Origin: Proteiniphilum sp. UBA1403
GTDB taxonomy: Bacteria > Bacteroidota > Bacteroidia > Bacteroidales > Dysgonomonadaceae
Direction of reading: 5' to 3'
NCBI GenBank assembly: GCA_002305715.1
Contig: DBQD01000019.1
Coordinates: forward strand, 1 to 38,836
DNA: 38,836 nt
The notes under the pieces are model-generated. The model searched no databases. It worked only from the letters and a program-made list of their open reading frames with translations, and was not told the origin of the DNA. Each line of letters begins with the position of its first letter. Positions within the stretch are counted from its first letter, which is position 1. Made by a program: the position numbers and the translations under genes. Positions 25,703 through 34,589 of this stretch are shown one piece after another.

Positions 25703-27925
25703 TTAATTTAGTTGAATTGTCACGCTGTCTCCGGCATAATTGTCCAATGGCAATACAATGGAAATATGAGTTTTTCCTCGTTCTGCATCCCACATAGTGA
25801 TGAAATTATCTCCTTTTGCTTCAATTTTTGTGGATACTTCAAGATTGAAGCGGACCAACTCGCGACTGGGGTCTGATACAGTGATCTCTGTGATTTGTCC
25901 ATCTCTCATTTTGACGATGACTGCTCCCTGATTATCGCTGCTCAACTGTATCTTTCCATCAAGTGTGATATGGCCTCCTTTGTAGAAAACAGCTTGAATA
26001 ATATTGAGCTCGCTATTGCATACAGCCTGTAGATCGAGCGTGTTTGCAAGAATTTCAATGTGACTGTCTGTGTGAAGTTGTGCCATCCTTTCGGGGGTGG
26101 TAGCAGGAACAACGATGTAGGCATAGGATGCGTCGGATGGTCGTTTCCCATGATCAATCCAGAGTTTAAACACCTCTTTGGTGACGGGTTCCTTGTTTGT
26201 GGTGGTCTGCTTGGTGATGTCCCACCAGGAACCGGTTACCTTGTCGTTCATAAGTTCAACTGACCTCTTTTCGGGAAAGAGATAACCGATACCATCGTGG
26301 AAAACCCAGTCTACATTGTCGTATTGTTCTTCACCTTTGGGAATTATAGATTGACTACCGTTAATCGACATCCGTACATCTCCTCGAAGTAGACACTGGT
26401 TGAGGGTGGTAACCACCGGAAGAGAACGTGTACAAGAGATACCGCTTCCAAGTGCTACGTACTCTTCATCGAAGAAGAACCATGATTTGCGGGCAATCAG
26501 CGGGTCGTGTGCGCTCTTGAAGTCGAACGCAACGGCTCCATATTTTCCGTCTGTGACTGCACCAACGAAGTCGGTCAACCCTAGCTTCTGTACCTGATTG
26601 GGATCGGGTAATGCTTCTTTCTGCATGATGGTGGTACCGGGGATCTTCTGATAATCGAAGACCGGGAAGATATCGTAATATTCATCGCCGGTACGAGAGA
26701 TAAGGTTGGCTCCGTCACCACGGTGATGATTCTTCAACCCTTCACTGTTATAGGGTATTTCCATGTTATGTGTACGAGTAGAGTACATTCGCACGGATGT
26801 GAACCACTCGGGGCGTTGATAGGTGAAATGTTCGGTATTCCAGAAGAAGGTTGCGTGTGAGAGTGTTGGTTTGATTCCGTTGTTACGGATGTCTGCTATC
26901 TCCTGTAGCTCGGCTCTTCTGTAATTGGTGGTCTTCATCAGGTTTTCGGCACTTGATGCATTATAAGGCCGTAGGTCACCCTGGCGACTGATGGTTCTAT
27001 TCCGTTTTCCGGCATCAGGGTATTTTCCGAATACCATCATTTTACATATACCATCGAGATAGTAATCCACCAACTTCTCTATTTTATCTTCAGAAAATGC
27101 ATATTGGGTGTTAGCTGTGTTGACAGCCCATTCAATGAAGGCATTGGCATAATCCAGACCATAGGAGAGTGTATTGTTTACACCGTCTGTTCGGTGATGG
27201 AAGCTGTTATCGTGTTGCATCCCCCGCCCTTCGGCAGTGCGGTTGCCAAATCCACTTTCATGAAATTTGTACATATAGCCATATTCTCTGCCAATCCATT
27301 CCACTGGTTTGATCTCAGTCTCAATTACCTTGATTACTTTGGCAAAGGTCGGACTATCACCTATGAAGAGGAGATTCTTCGCCTGAATACCGGCTATTTT
27401 TATACGGTCGCCACCTGGACGAGCACCGGGAGCATCAACATGTGCCCGTTGGATGATAGGTTGACTTCTTTGTACTAGATCTTTGGGTAGTTCATCCCCA
27501 ATTAATAACATGAGGTTGACGAGATTGGTTGGTGTACCGACTTGATTGTGCCACCAGTTCTCGCATATGTAATCGTTCTCTACCCAATGGGTGAGGGCTA
27601 GGATGATGGCTTGCTTTGCTTTTTTACTCTTGTACAGTTTGGAACCTTTTGTTTGGTATGCTCTTGCCATGAGCACCATATTCTCGGTATGCCGGCTATG
27701 TTGAAACCCTTCGTTCGAGACATCTATGTAGTCGATATACGACCATGTACCATAAGGAGTGATGCTGTTCACTATATCCTCTACTGCCTTGTCGCGGACC
27801 GATTGTTCCATTAAGCGATTGAGGACGCGTTTTTTGACTATTTCGAAATCGGATGTAGTTGCCCGACCGGGTTGGATTACCATCAGGCAAAATAATAATA
27901 ACAGGGTGGTGTGTTTCTTGATCAT
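25703..27925 (-). CDS. Polysaccharide lyase family 8-like enzyme
   Basis: An exported lyase of the hyaluronate/chondroitin AC/xanthan lyase fold, 740 residues with a signal peptide (about 1-22). The alpha/alpha-toroid (about 25-350) has N123-W124-W125 in ENWWHNQVGTP, GARPGGDRIKIAG near 167, the active-site stretch QHDNSFHHR (H243/H244) followed by SYG (Y255), and an arginine-rich NRTISRQGD near 309. The following super-sandwich domain contains KSWFFFDEEYVALGSGI near 475, a block typical of PL8. The His to Tyr spacing is longer than I recall for chondroitinase AC. It would produce an oligosaccharide with a 4,5-unsaturated uronic acid, the substrate type of the GH88 in this locus. The next gene starts 5 bases downstream. 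Confidence 0.85.
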   Translation of the reverse strand: MIKKHTTLLLLFCLMVIQPGRATTSDFEIVKKRVLNRLMEQSVRDKAVEDIVNSITPYGTWSYIDYIDVSNEGFQHSRHTENMVLMARAYQTKGSKLYKSKKAKQAIILALTHWVENDYICENWWHNQVGTPTNLVNLMLLIGDELPKDLVQRSQPIIQRAHVDAPGARPGGDRIKIAGIQAKNLLFIGDSPTFAKVIKVIETEIKPVEWIGREYGYMYKFHESGFGNRTAEGRGMQHDNSFHHRTDGVNNTLSYGLDYANAFIEWAVNTANTQYAFSEDKIEKLVDYYLDGICKMMVFGKYPDAGKRNRTISRQGDLRPYNASSAENLMKTTNYRRAELQEIADIRNNGIKPTLSHATFFWNTEHFTYQRPEWFTSVRMYSTRTHNMEIPYNSEGLKNHHRGDGANLISRTGDEYYDIFPVFDYQKIPGTTIMQKEALPDPNQVQKLGLTDFVGAVTDGKYGAVAFDFKSAHDPLIARKSWFFFDEEYVALGSGISCTRSLPVVTTLNQCLLRGDVRMSINGSQSIIPKGEEQYDNVDWVFHDGIGYLFPEKRSVELMNDKVTGSWWDITKQTTTNKEPVTKEVFKLWIDHGKRPSDASYAYIVVPATTPERMAQLHTDSHIEILANTLDLQAVCNSELNIIQAVFYKGGHITLDGKIQLSSDNQGAVIVKMRDGQITEITVSDPSRELVRFNLEVSTKIEAKGDNFITMWDAERGKTHISIVLPLDNYAGDSVTIQLN

Positions 27926-27998
27926 TGTGTTTAAATTGTTATTTCTTGATGATTGTAATATCGAGCGTACGGATCAATTTCTTCACATTATTAATTCT

Positions 27999-30023
27999 CT
28001 AGTTTGCTTTTACGAGAGGAACGGTTACGGTTTTCATTTGGCCTTTTTGGTTGCTTACCTCGATAGTGATGGCATTGGGTTGTTTAGAAACTATGGAAGC
28101 CTCGATGCCGTTTTCGACCTGTTCGGTGGGGTAGAGCAGCCATACAAAATGGCTGTTTGATTCAACATGTGTGGAATAGACAGAGGTTACATTTGGCTCG
28201 TAATCATTGTATTCTCTACTATACCAGCCTTGTATTTCTGGCGATTCCTGACCTTTTATGAGAGTTATCTTCCAAGGTCGTGTGCCAATAGGGATTATTT
28301 GTAGGTTACCTCGCTCATTTGTGGTACGGACATTGTTGCCTATTACTTCTACGTTGCAACTGGGATGCCAGTGCCAAAGTGCATCGATCTTACGGGGGGT
28401 GTCTGTTTCAATCTCATCGATTAAAATCCAGAATTCGCCTCGTAAGTAGTAGAGGAACCGGGTATGGGTAACCTTCCCATCGATTCCCGGATAAGAATCG
28501 AAAGATCCATATGCGTAATCGTAGGTGTCTGTAATCTTCCACTGTTCTTTGGGAAGGGGTGTATCGGTGAGTTGGGGACCTTTACCTTGTCCTTTTCCAT
28601 CGAAAAGAAGTAGGTTGTGTGCTTTTGTACTTATTGCATAGGGTTTGAATTTTTCTGCCACAGCACCTGTATAGGCGAAACGGCCTGCATCTACCAACAG
28701 GTCGCGTCCGTAGGCAGATATAGTGATGTTGAGTTTGTCGTTATGCTGGTGACCTGTTCCCCAAGGTCCAATATCGAAGAAAGACCAATGAGCATCGATG
28801 TCATATCCGCTACGAGAAATAAGTTGCCCTGCCCAAGGGAATAGGTAGGAAGGACCGTCGGTGGGTCTTGTTCCCGATTCTCCGTTAGTCGCGATGTATT
28901 CCCAATCGGATTTATGGAATGTTTTTGCACCTGAAAGGATTAGACGACGGTCGCTACCCAGGTCGCCATCGTTATTGAGGATGCGATTGCCATCGGGACG
29001 TACGGCATGTGCAATGTAAGCATACATTGACTCAATGGTCTCATTGAAAAATGGAGGCAATGTTTTGCCAGCGCGATCACAGATCTCTTTAAACAATTGG
29101 AAATTATTTAAAGAGACATTGTGGTATGCGGATGATAATTCTGTTTGTGCACCATCGGGATAGACTTGATTTTTCATACTCTCCACCATTGTGTCGATTG
29201 AGTAATTGATCCATTCTTCCGCATCCTTGTACTCCGGAAAGTTGGTGGCAACGGTGGCCAATGCAGATATTTCCATGGTAAGCCAGTTGTTTTCTCCATG
29301 AAATTGACGATTATAGTGTGCATGATCTGGCAAGCTACTTAGCATCAACAAACGGGTTGAGGGGAGTAGATATTCGCTGTTTAGCATACCATAAAAAATG
29401 CGAGACAATACTTTTGAACGGAAACTAACCTCAAGTCCCCTCCATACTGAGTCACTACCCTTTACGGCTGGATAGGGCATGCTTTTAATTATGAAATCAC
29501 GAAGAAATTCGTCTACATAAATGGCATAAATAGGGTTTCCGGTTTCGAGATAGGTCTCAAAGACTTCACTTAACTGACTGTGACGATTGGAGAGCCATGC
29601 CCATTCACGATCGTTATTAGGACCTTTATAATACCAATCGCGGTGACCATCAGCAGTCAACGGTAGTTGTCCTCTGACATTTTGTATGACAAAGATATTT
29701 TGCAAGAGTGTATCGGTAGTGGCTACTCTACGATTGGAAGGGCTGGGTATTTCTTTTCGAAGGTATTGCGCATTATTGCAGGTCTGATAGTACAGAAGTA
29801 GCTGATTGCATGCTTCAATTAGATTGTGTGATTCGACGGCTTTTTTTACCTTTAATAGACCGGGATGATCTAAATTGATTGTTTGCAACATCTTCTTCAT
29901 CTCATCGGGATAAGCACGACACACATCCTCCACTGTGCGGATGTTGCGCCAATCTTGTGCATATATGTTATGTGTAAATACAAGTATTATGAAAAATAAG
30001 ATTACCAATGAAATTTTTTGCAT
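27999..30023 (-). CDS. Heparinase III-like polysaccharide lyase B2
   Basis: A 674-residue exported lyase with a signal peptide ending in IYAQ (about residue 23). The toroid domain (about 30-380) includes a W-rich block (REWAWLSNRHSQL), the putative catalytic asparagine N246 in GENNWLTME and Y300-H301 in QVYPDGAQTELSSAYH. The C-terminal beta-sandwich starts with GTGHQHNDKLN (H425) and LLVDAGRFAYTG. This is the Asn/Tyr/His set of heparinase II/III-type lyases, and the order of motifs parallels the PL12-type protein at 34590-36623, to which it is distantly related. Substrate could be heparan sulfate, but the fold also serves other uronans. It starts 2 bases after the BNR_4 gene and is followed by PL8 after 73 bases with nothing recognisable between. 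Confidence 0.85.
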   Translation of the reverse strand: MQKISLVILFFIILVFTHNIYAQDWRNIRTVEDVCRAYPDEMKKMLQTINLDHPGLLKVKKAVESHNLIEACNQLLLYYQTCNNAQYLRKEIPSPSNRRVATTDTLLQNIFVIQNVRGQLPLTADGHRDWYYKGPNNDREWAWLSNRHSQLSEVFETYLETGNPIYAIYVDEFLRDFIIKSMPYPAVKGSDSVWRGLEVSFRSKVLSRIFYGMLNSEYLLPSTRLLMLSSLPDHAHYNRQFHGENNWLTMEISALATVATNFPEYKDAEEWINYSIDTMVESMKNQVYPDGAQTELSSAYHNVSLNNFQLFKEICDRAGKTLPPFFNETIESMYAYIAHAVRPDGNRILNNDGDLGSDRRLILSGAKTFHKSDWEYIATNGESGTRPTDGPSYLFPWAGQLISRSGYDIDAHWSFFDIGPWGTGHQHNDKLNITISAYGRDLLVDAGRFAYTGAVAEKFKPYAISTKAHNLLLFDGKGQGKGPQLTDTPLPKEQWKITDTYDYAYGSFDSYPGIDGKVTHTRFLYYLRGEFWILIDEIETDTPRKIDALWHWHPSCNVEVIGNNVRTTNERGNLQIIPIGTRPWKITLIKGQESPEIQGWYSREYNDYEPNVTSVYSTHVESNSHFVWLLYPTEQVENGIEASIVSKQPNAITIEVSNQKGQMKTVTVPLVKAN

Positions 30024-30025
30024 GA

Positions 30026-31423
30026 TTAATTTATCTTGATGGGTTTTTCGAAATCATTTTCCATGTTATAGGGGAGCTGCCATACATTACCACTGAAATC
30101 GCCAAAATAAAGTTGAGATTTGCTAAATTGATGTGCATTACCGTCTGACCAAAAGAAACAAAATGGAGCTCTAAAGTATAAAGGACGACGTATATATGCA
30201 TGGTTATATTGACTGTTTGAAGTGATTGATCGTAACTTCTTCCAGTGAGCTCCATTATCCTTTGAAGACCATATTTCCACCTCTCCTCCAACACCCCATT
30301 TTTGTGGACCGGTGCCGATGGGTGCAACTATTGTCCATTCATTATCTTCTATATATAAACTACCCATATCATAATTATGATCAGAGTCTGTGATTTTATT
30401 TGTACACCATTCCTCTCCATTCCAATATGTGATACACCATTCATAGGGAGCACTTACAGGACCAGGTTCATGTCCATTGCTTATCACATAGAGGCATATT
30501 GGATTCCCATTTTTATCGAAATCCATATCTTTCATATACACGTTCTTATGCATTGATTGATAATCAATAACCAATGCTTCATTCTCTCTTTCAATAAGTG
30601 GAATAGTAAGTTTGTTTTTTTGTACATTTCTCCATGTTTTACCTAAATCACGGGTTTCTACATAATAGAGATCGGTTCTTTTGTCAACATTTCCATTGGG
30701 GTGACGATTAAAGAAGGTACCCAACTTCCGATTGTTGTGCATTCCACTTACTTGATAATGTCCGGACTGTTCACCTACTTTTTGAGGGATGGCTGCAAGT
30801 AGTTGATCTTCCGACCAGTGAATTCCATCTATGCTGGTTTCAAAGTAAAGCAATCGGACACCCGTGTATTTTGTAAAAAAGTGGAAATAACCTAAATCAG
30901 TTTTCCAGGGCTGAGGATAGGTCATTTCTTCTGACGTTATTTCGTCGAAACTATCAATATTAAAGGGTAGTTTGCTTCTATATTTAAATCCTGGCCGCTT
31001 TTGGCCACGTCCGCTTATGAAGACCCAAATATATCCATCATCATCTATCATCAAAGAAGGGTTATCGTGTGGATCGTCCACACCTTTCTTATCATATACA
31101 ACAGTTGGCTTTGATACCATACCGGTTTCATGGTCATAATACCCAATCATGCAAAGTAGGTATCGCTCCATTTCACTGATGGTTCCTCCATAAACGAAGA
31201 AAGTTTTATTAACTTTAGGTGAATACACTGCCAAGGGCATGTGCTTGGCAGTGTATGTTGATAATGCTCCCGAATACTTATCGCCATGTTCATATTTCTG
31301 ATTGAGTTCAAACCAGATGCCTCTATATCCGTCAATTTTTCTGTTCGTTAGATTTGTCTGACTCTGGGCATTTGTTGTGATAATCCACAAACAGAGTAAA
31401 ACATGTGATAAACGGGTTTTCAT
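30026..31423 (-). CDS. BNR_4-type seven-bladed beta-propeller protein, possible lyase
   Basis: A 465-residue exported protein with a signal peptide cleaved near TNAQ (residue 20). It begins with the block GYRGIWFELNQKYEHGDKYS, followed by repeated propeller strands, YDHETG near 96, DDPHDNPSLMIDDDGYIWVF near 116 (H119), and Asp-box-like turns (SKDNGAHW, ETRDLGKTW, TSIDGIHW). This is the BNR_4 repeat family. That scaffold includes ulvan lyases (PL24, PL25), and rhamnosyl-glucuronate lyases (PL42) share a similar propeller fold, so it may be a lyase acting on a terminal or internal glucuronate, but no family was proven. An uncharacterised glycosidase or a binding protein is also possible. By eye it is more AT-rich than its neighbours. 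It sits between GH88 and a heparinase-like gene with gaps of 6 and 2 bases. Confidence 0.75.
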   Translation of the reverse strand: MKTRLSHVLLCLWIITTNAQSQTNLTNRKIDGYRGIWFELNQKYEHGDKYSGALSTYTAKHMPLAVYSPKVNKTFFVYGGTISEMERYLLCMIGYYDHETGMVSKPTVVYDKKGVDDPHDNPSLMIDDDGYIWVFISGRGQKRPGFKYRSKLPFNIDSFDEITSEEMTYPQPWKTDLGYFHFFTKYTGVRLLYFETSIDGIHWSEDQLLAAIPQKVGEQSGHYQVSGMHNNRKLGTFFNRHPNGNVDKRTDLYYVETRDLGKTWRNVQKNKLTIPLIERENEALVIDYQSMHKNVYMKDMDFDKNGNPICLYVISNGHEPGPVSAPYEWCITYWNGEEWCTNKITDSDHNYDMGSLYIEDNEWTIVAPIGTGPQKWGVGGEVEIWSSKDNGAHWKKLRSITSNSQYNHAYIRRPLYFRAPFCFFWSDGNAHQFSKSQLYFGDFSGNVWQLPYNMENDFEKPIKIN

Positions 31424-31429
31424 AATTAA

Positions 31430-32644
31430 TTATTTCTCAAGATCTTTTTTTCGTTTTAATGCTTCGAGGTAATAATAGTCGGCATAGTTCAGTGGTACAT
31501 CTACTTCTGAGTTGTGAGGTAGACTACCCACAGAGTGCATCAAAATGAAATCACCGTTTTCACCAAGAGGAGCACGGTAAGCGGGACTGGACAATGATGT
31601 AACAACCTTGTCGGCCCATGCTTTGTAATCCATTTTACTAGAGTAAGTTGAGATTTCATACAATGCAGAAGCAAGGATGGCCGCAGCTGATGCATCACGA
31701 TAGGTATTGGGAATATCAGGAGAATCAAAATCCCAGTAAGGTACTCCATCTTCCGGATAGTTGCGGTGGTTGCCGAAGAATTCTAATGCTTTTTCTGCCT
31801 GATCAAGGTATTTTTGATCACCTGTTTCGCGGTAGCAAAGGATATAGCCATAGATGCCCCATGCTTGACCGCGCGACCATGCACTTTCGTCTGAGTAGCC
31901 TTGGTGTGTGTTACGGTGACGGATGCTGCCATCTGCCTTGCTATAGTCGATTACGTGCCAAGTGCTGTAATCAGGGCGGTAGTGGTTCTTTATGGTGTTG
32001 TCGGCATGGGAAACAGCGATGTGATAAAAGGAGGAGTCACCCGATAGTTTGGTTGCTTCGAACAACAACTCCAAGTTCATCATGTTATCGATGATTACAG
32101 GACATTCCCAGTCCTTTGCTTTGCTGGCGTTCCATGACTGGATAATGCCAGCTTCTGGTATGAAACGTGTTGAAAGAGATTTGGCTGCATTCACAATTAC
32201 CTGTTTGTACGCTTCGGTGCCGGCTAGACGCAATCCATTACCGTAGCTGCAATAGATCATGAAGCCCACATCGTGGTTACCGGTATAGTACTGAATCGTA
32301 TCAAGTGCCTCTGTATATTTAACCGCCATTGTTTTCCATTTCTCATCGCCAGAGAGTTCATACAGATACCAAAGACTTCCAGGGAAGAATCCAGAGGTCC
32401 ATTCCTGCGGTGGAATAAACTTCATTTTTCCATCGATGATCGACTTAGGGTTGAGGATACTTAGAGAATCTTCAATCTTGTCGAGCATCAGTGAATATTG
32501 ATTTGCAGCAAAGGTGACGTTTTCATCGATAAATGTTGCACTGTCTTCGTTGTTTTGCTGGACTTGTTTACACGAGTACATAGAAATCATTAGTAGACTC
32601 GCAAAGAATAGAATTGTTACTGATTTTTTCTTCATCTTTTTCAC
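31430..32644 (-). CDS. GH88 unsaturated uronyl hydrolase
   Basis: This enzyme removes the 4-deoxy-4,5-unsaturated uronic acid left at the non-reducing end by polysaccharide lyases, releasing a keto sugar. The 404-residue protein is a lipoprotein with leader MISMYSC (cysteine 25), so it is membrane-anchored, probably facing the periplasm. The (alpha/alpha)6 toroid carries the two family aspartates as D125 in TGNHDVGFM and D186 in IIDNMMNLE, plus WSRGQAWGIYGY near 256, a GH88 hallmark. It is the only obvious glycoside hydrolase of the lyase operon, and so the expected common downstream step for all five lyases. It is downstream of lyase A1 after a 33-base gap and followed closely by the BNR_4 gene. 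Confidence 0.93.
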   Translation of the reverse strand: MKKMKKKSVTILFFASLLMISMYSCKQVQQNNEDSATFIDENVTFAANQYSLMLDKIEDSLSILNPKSIIDGKMKFIPPQEWTSGFFPGSLWYLYELSGDEKWKTMAVKYTEALDTIQYYTGNHDVGFMIYCSYGNGLRLAGTEAYKQVIVNAAKSLSTRFIPEAGIIQSWNASKAKDWECPVIIDNMMNLELLFEATKLSGDSSFYHIAVSHADNTIKNHYRPDYSTWHVIDYSKADGSIRHRNTHQGYSDESAWSRGQAWGIYGYILCYRETGDQKYLDQAEKALEFFGNHRNYPEDGVPYWDFDSPDIPNTYRDASAAAILASALYEISTYSSKMDYKAWADKVVTSLSSPAYRAPLGENGDFILMHSVGSLPHNSEVDVPLNYADYYYLEALKRKKDLEK

Positions 32645-32677
32645 TTTTAAATGGTTATTATTTGAAGGGTCAATGTT

Positions 32678-34576
32678 TTAAATGGATGTTAATCTTATTA
32701 AAATTTGGGTCTCTCTATCTTTGATGGTCCAGGCTGGTATCCTCAATTCAACCCGTTTCAGTCCTTTTATTTGTCGGTCCAATTCTAGCGGTGCCGGATA
32801 AAGTGAAACAACAGACATGGACAAGTCGGGGTGGGAGAGATTTTCAATCTTTAGGCTCTTGTTATCTTGTTTAAGTAGGGCTCCACCATTTATCAACTCA
32901 ACATCGGAAGTGGTAATTAACTGCCAAGTAATGACTTGGGTGTCGTCTGATATTTCTAATTGGTCTTCCACCATGAGGGAAAAAGGTGAATCTTTTCGGA
33001 ATGAACGTTTGGCACTTTTTAAGAGGCCGTTAAATGCAGGTGTCATATCTAGCGTAGCTTCCGGATGTTCTCCATCTTGAAAGTTTGTAATGGTAACCAG
33101 ACCGTCAACAGCATGTAGTTGGTCGTTTACGGTGAGCGTACTGTGTCCAAAGTTGTTTTTCGTGAGAAGGGTCCATCTTTCACATGACTGACACCGTCCC
33201 CATAAATCAAATCCGGATTGTTCAAGCTTGTCGTAATCCTGGTTTCCAGGATCTACAACCCAACGAACGCCATTCAATTCAAATATAAAGGAGCCCGCAT
33301 CCATATTTCCGTGGTTGACCATACCACGACCGCCTTTACCCCCAAAATAGTAACGATGAGGATCATTGCTTTCACCTGTGAAGATTACAACAGGATTTGC
33401 TCCTTCACCTTTCCAGGCAGTCGGCAACTGAAGATCACTTTTTTCTTTATATTGAGAAATCCAAACCAATGCAGCACCATCGAGTCTTGCCAGATTCTTC
33501 ATTTGATCGGCTGGTTGCAGAAATCTTTCTTTCTCGAAAAATGCTTTGTTTCCAGTTTTACTGGCAAACCAAGCAAGAGTAGCATCTCCATTGGCTCCAC
33601 GTCTGTCACCACAGTCGGCAAAGTTGAAATACCATCCAGAGGGTGCATTGCACATCAAGCGAAACATTGCACTCTTTTGGAAGCCAGGATAATCACCATA
33701 TCCAAAATCCTTCCCAAATGCACTTTCCAACATGGCAATGGTGACGACCGAAAAGCTGGTACCATAACTCCAATAGGTTGATCCTTCTGGATAGACACCA
33801 TCTGGTAAATACTCTACAAGCGAGTGAGGAAGTCCATCCAATGCTCTTGCAATGGTTTTAGCTGCTAACTCAGGGTCTCTTTCTGAAATTGCAATGGAAG
33901 CAGCAATCATTCCTCCGTTACAAACCTGGTTCCAATTGTTATTATTATTGACCCAACTCGGGTTTTCGCCATTATCGGGCCAGCTAGGCTTAATTCCTTT
34001 TTCGATGAGTGCTTTTATAGCCAGCTCTTCGGTTTCCTTGGGCAAATCACCATGAGTCCAATCTATGGCTAATGCAACGGCAAGCGACATCTCTGCAACA
34101 TCGAGATAGTGAGAAGGGTTCCAATCGGTAAAATTACAGACAGCAACAACTTCATCGTTCAATCGATTCAATGCTGCAGGGTCTCGTTCGATGCGGTATA
34201 CCATACCCAACATATTTACTCGGTAAAGCATTTCACGAGAGACGGAGAGAATTCGTCTCCCTATCTGAATCCTTTCCATCAAGGGTTTATCATAAATGGA
34301 CTCGGCATTCAGTTTGATGGCCTCGTACATATTTCTCACTACGGGGTCGGTTTGTATCTTTTTCTTTAAATCCTTCTCGATGGATGAATTCAGAACTAAC
34401 CGTGGGTGTGATTTTCTCAAATTACTCTGTAAGTATTTCCGGGTAAATGGATTCTCCAATTTGGGAATATGTTCGTCGCTTTTCTTTTGTGCAGATAGGG
34501 ATATGTTGTTTCCCTGCAAGACAAACAGTAACAAAAAGAGTAGGGTCAGCGGTTTGTAAAAAAATAATCTTTTCAT
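32678..34576 (-). CDS. Heparinase II/III-fold polysaccharide lyase A1
   Basis: An exported lyase of 632 residues from the start MKRLFFYK at 34576. An upstream Met (34606) would overlap the previous gene and give a poorer leader. After the signal peptide (about 1-30) comes the motif HPRLVL (57), then the toroid with TDWNPSHYLDVAEM (150), NNNWNQVCNGGM (N214), YPEGSTYWSYGTSF (E264, Y269/Y271), and the beta-sandwich with VNHGNMDAGSF (H422) and GVRWVVDPG. The layout matches lyase A2 at 23799-25697 motif for motif and in exact length, so the two arose by duplication. They differ around the active cleft (CGDRRGANG here against NGLGASLS there), hinting at different substrates or ends of attack. PL subfamily not assigned. 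It starts 13 bases after the PL12-type gene. Confidence 0.84.
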   Translation of the reverse strand: MKRLFFYKPLTLLFLLLFVLQGNNISLSAQKKSDEHIPKLENPFTRKYLQSNLRKSHPRLVLNSSIEKDLKKKIQTDPVVRNMYEAIKLNAESIYDKPLMERIQIGRRILSVSREMLYRVNMLGMVYRIERDPAALNRLNDEVVAVCNFTDWNPSHYLDVAEMSLAVALAIDWTHGDLPKETEELAIKALIEKGIKPSWPDNGENPSWVNNNNNWNQVCNGGMIAASIAISERDPELAAKTIARALDGLPHSLVEYLPDGVYPEGSTYWSYGTSFSVVTIAMLESAFGKDFGYGDYPGFQKSAMFRLMCNAPSGWYFNFADCGDRRGANGDATLAWFASKTGNKAFFEKERFLQPADQMKNLARLDGAALVWISQYKEKSDLQLPTAWKGEGANPVVIFTGESNDPHRYYFGGKGGRGMVNHGNMDAGSFIFELNGVRWVVDPGNQDYDKLEQSGFDLWGRCQSCERWTLLTKNNFGHSTLTVNDQLHAVDGLVTITNFQDGEHPEATLDMTPAFNGLLKSAKRSFRKDSPFSLMVEDQLEISDDTQVITWQLITTSDVELINGGALLKQDNKSLKIENLSHPDLSMSVVSLYPAPLELDRQIKGLKRVELRIPAWTIKDRETQILIRLTSI

Positions 34577-34589
34577 GTGATATTTCAAT

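Noticed and set aside
25698..25793. Upstream extension of lyase A2
   Set aside because: The extra 32 residues overlap the PL8-like gene in another frame and precede an obvious signal peptide at MKYKAFIYLYV.
27926..27998. Gap between the PL8-like and heparinase-like genes as a promoter region
   Set aside because: No TAnnTTTG element on the minus strand; probably just intercistronic spacing.
31648..32094. 148-codon plus-strand frame opposite GH88
   Set aside because: Antisense to a clearly conserved enzyme gene; its composition (Cys/His/Arg rich) is that of a non-coding frame.
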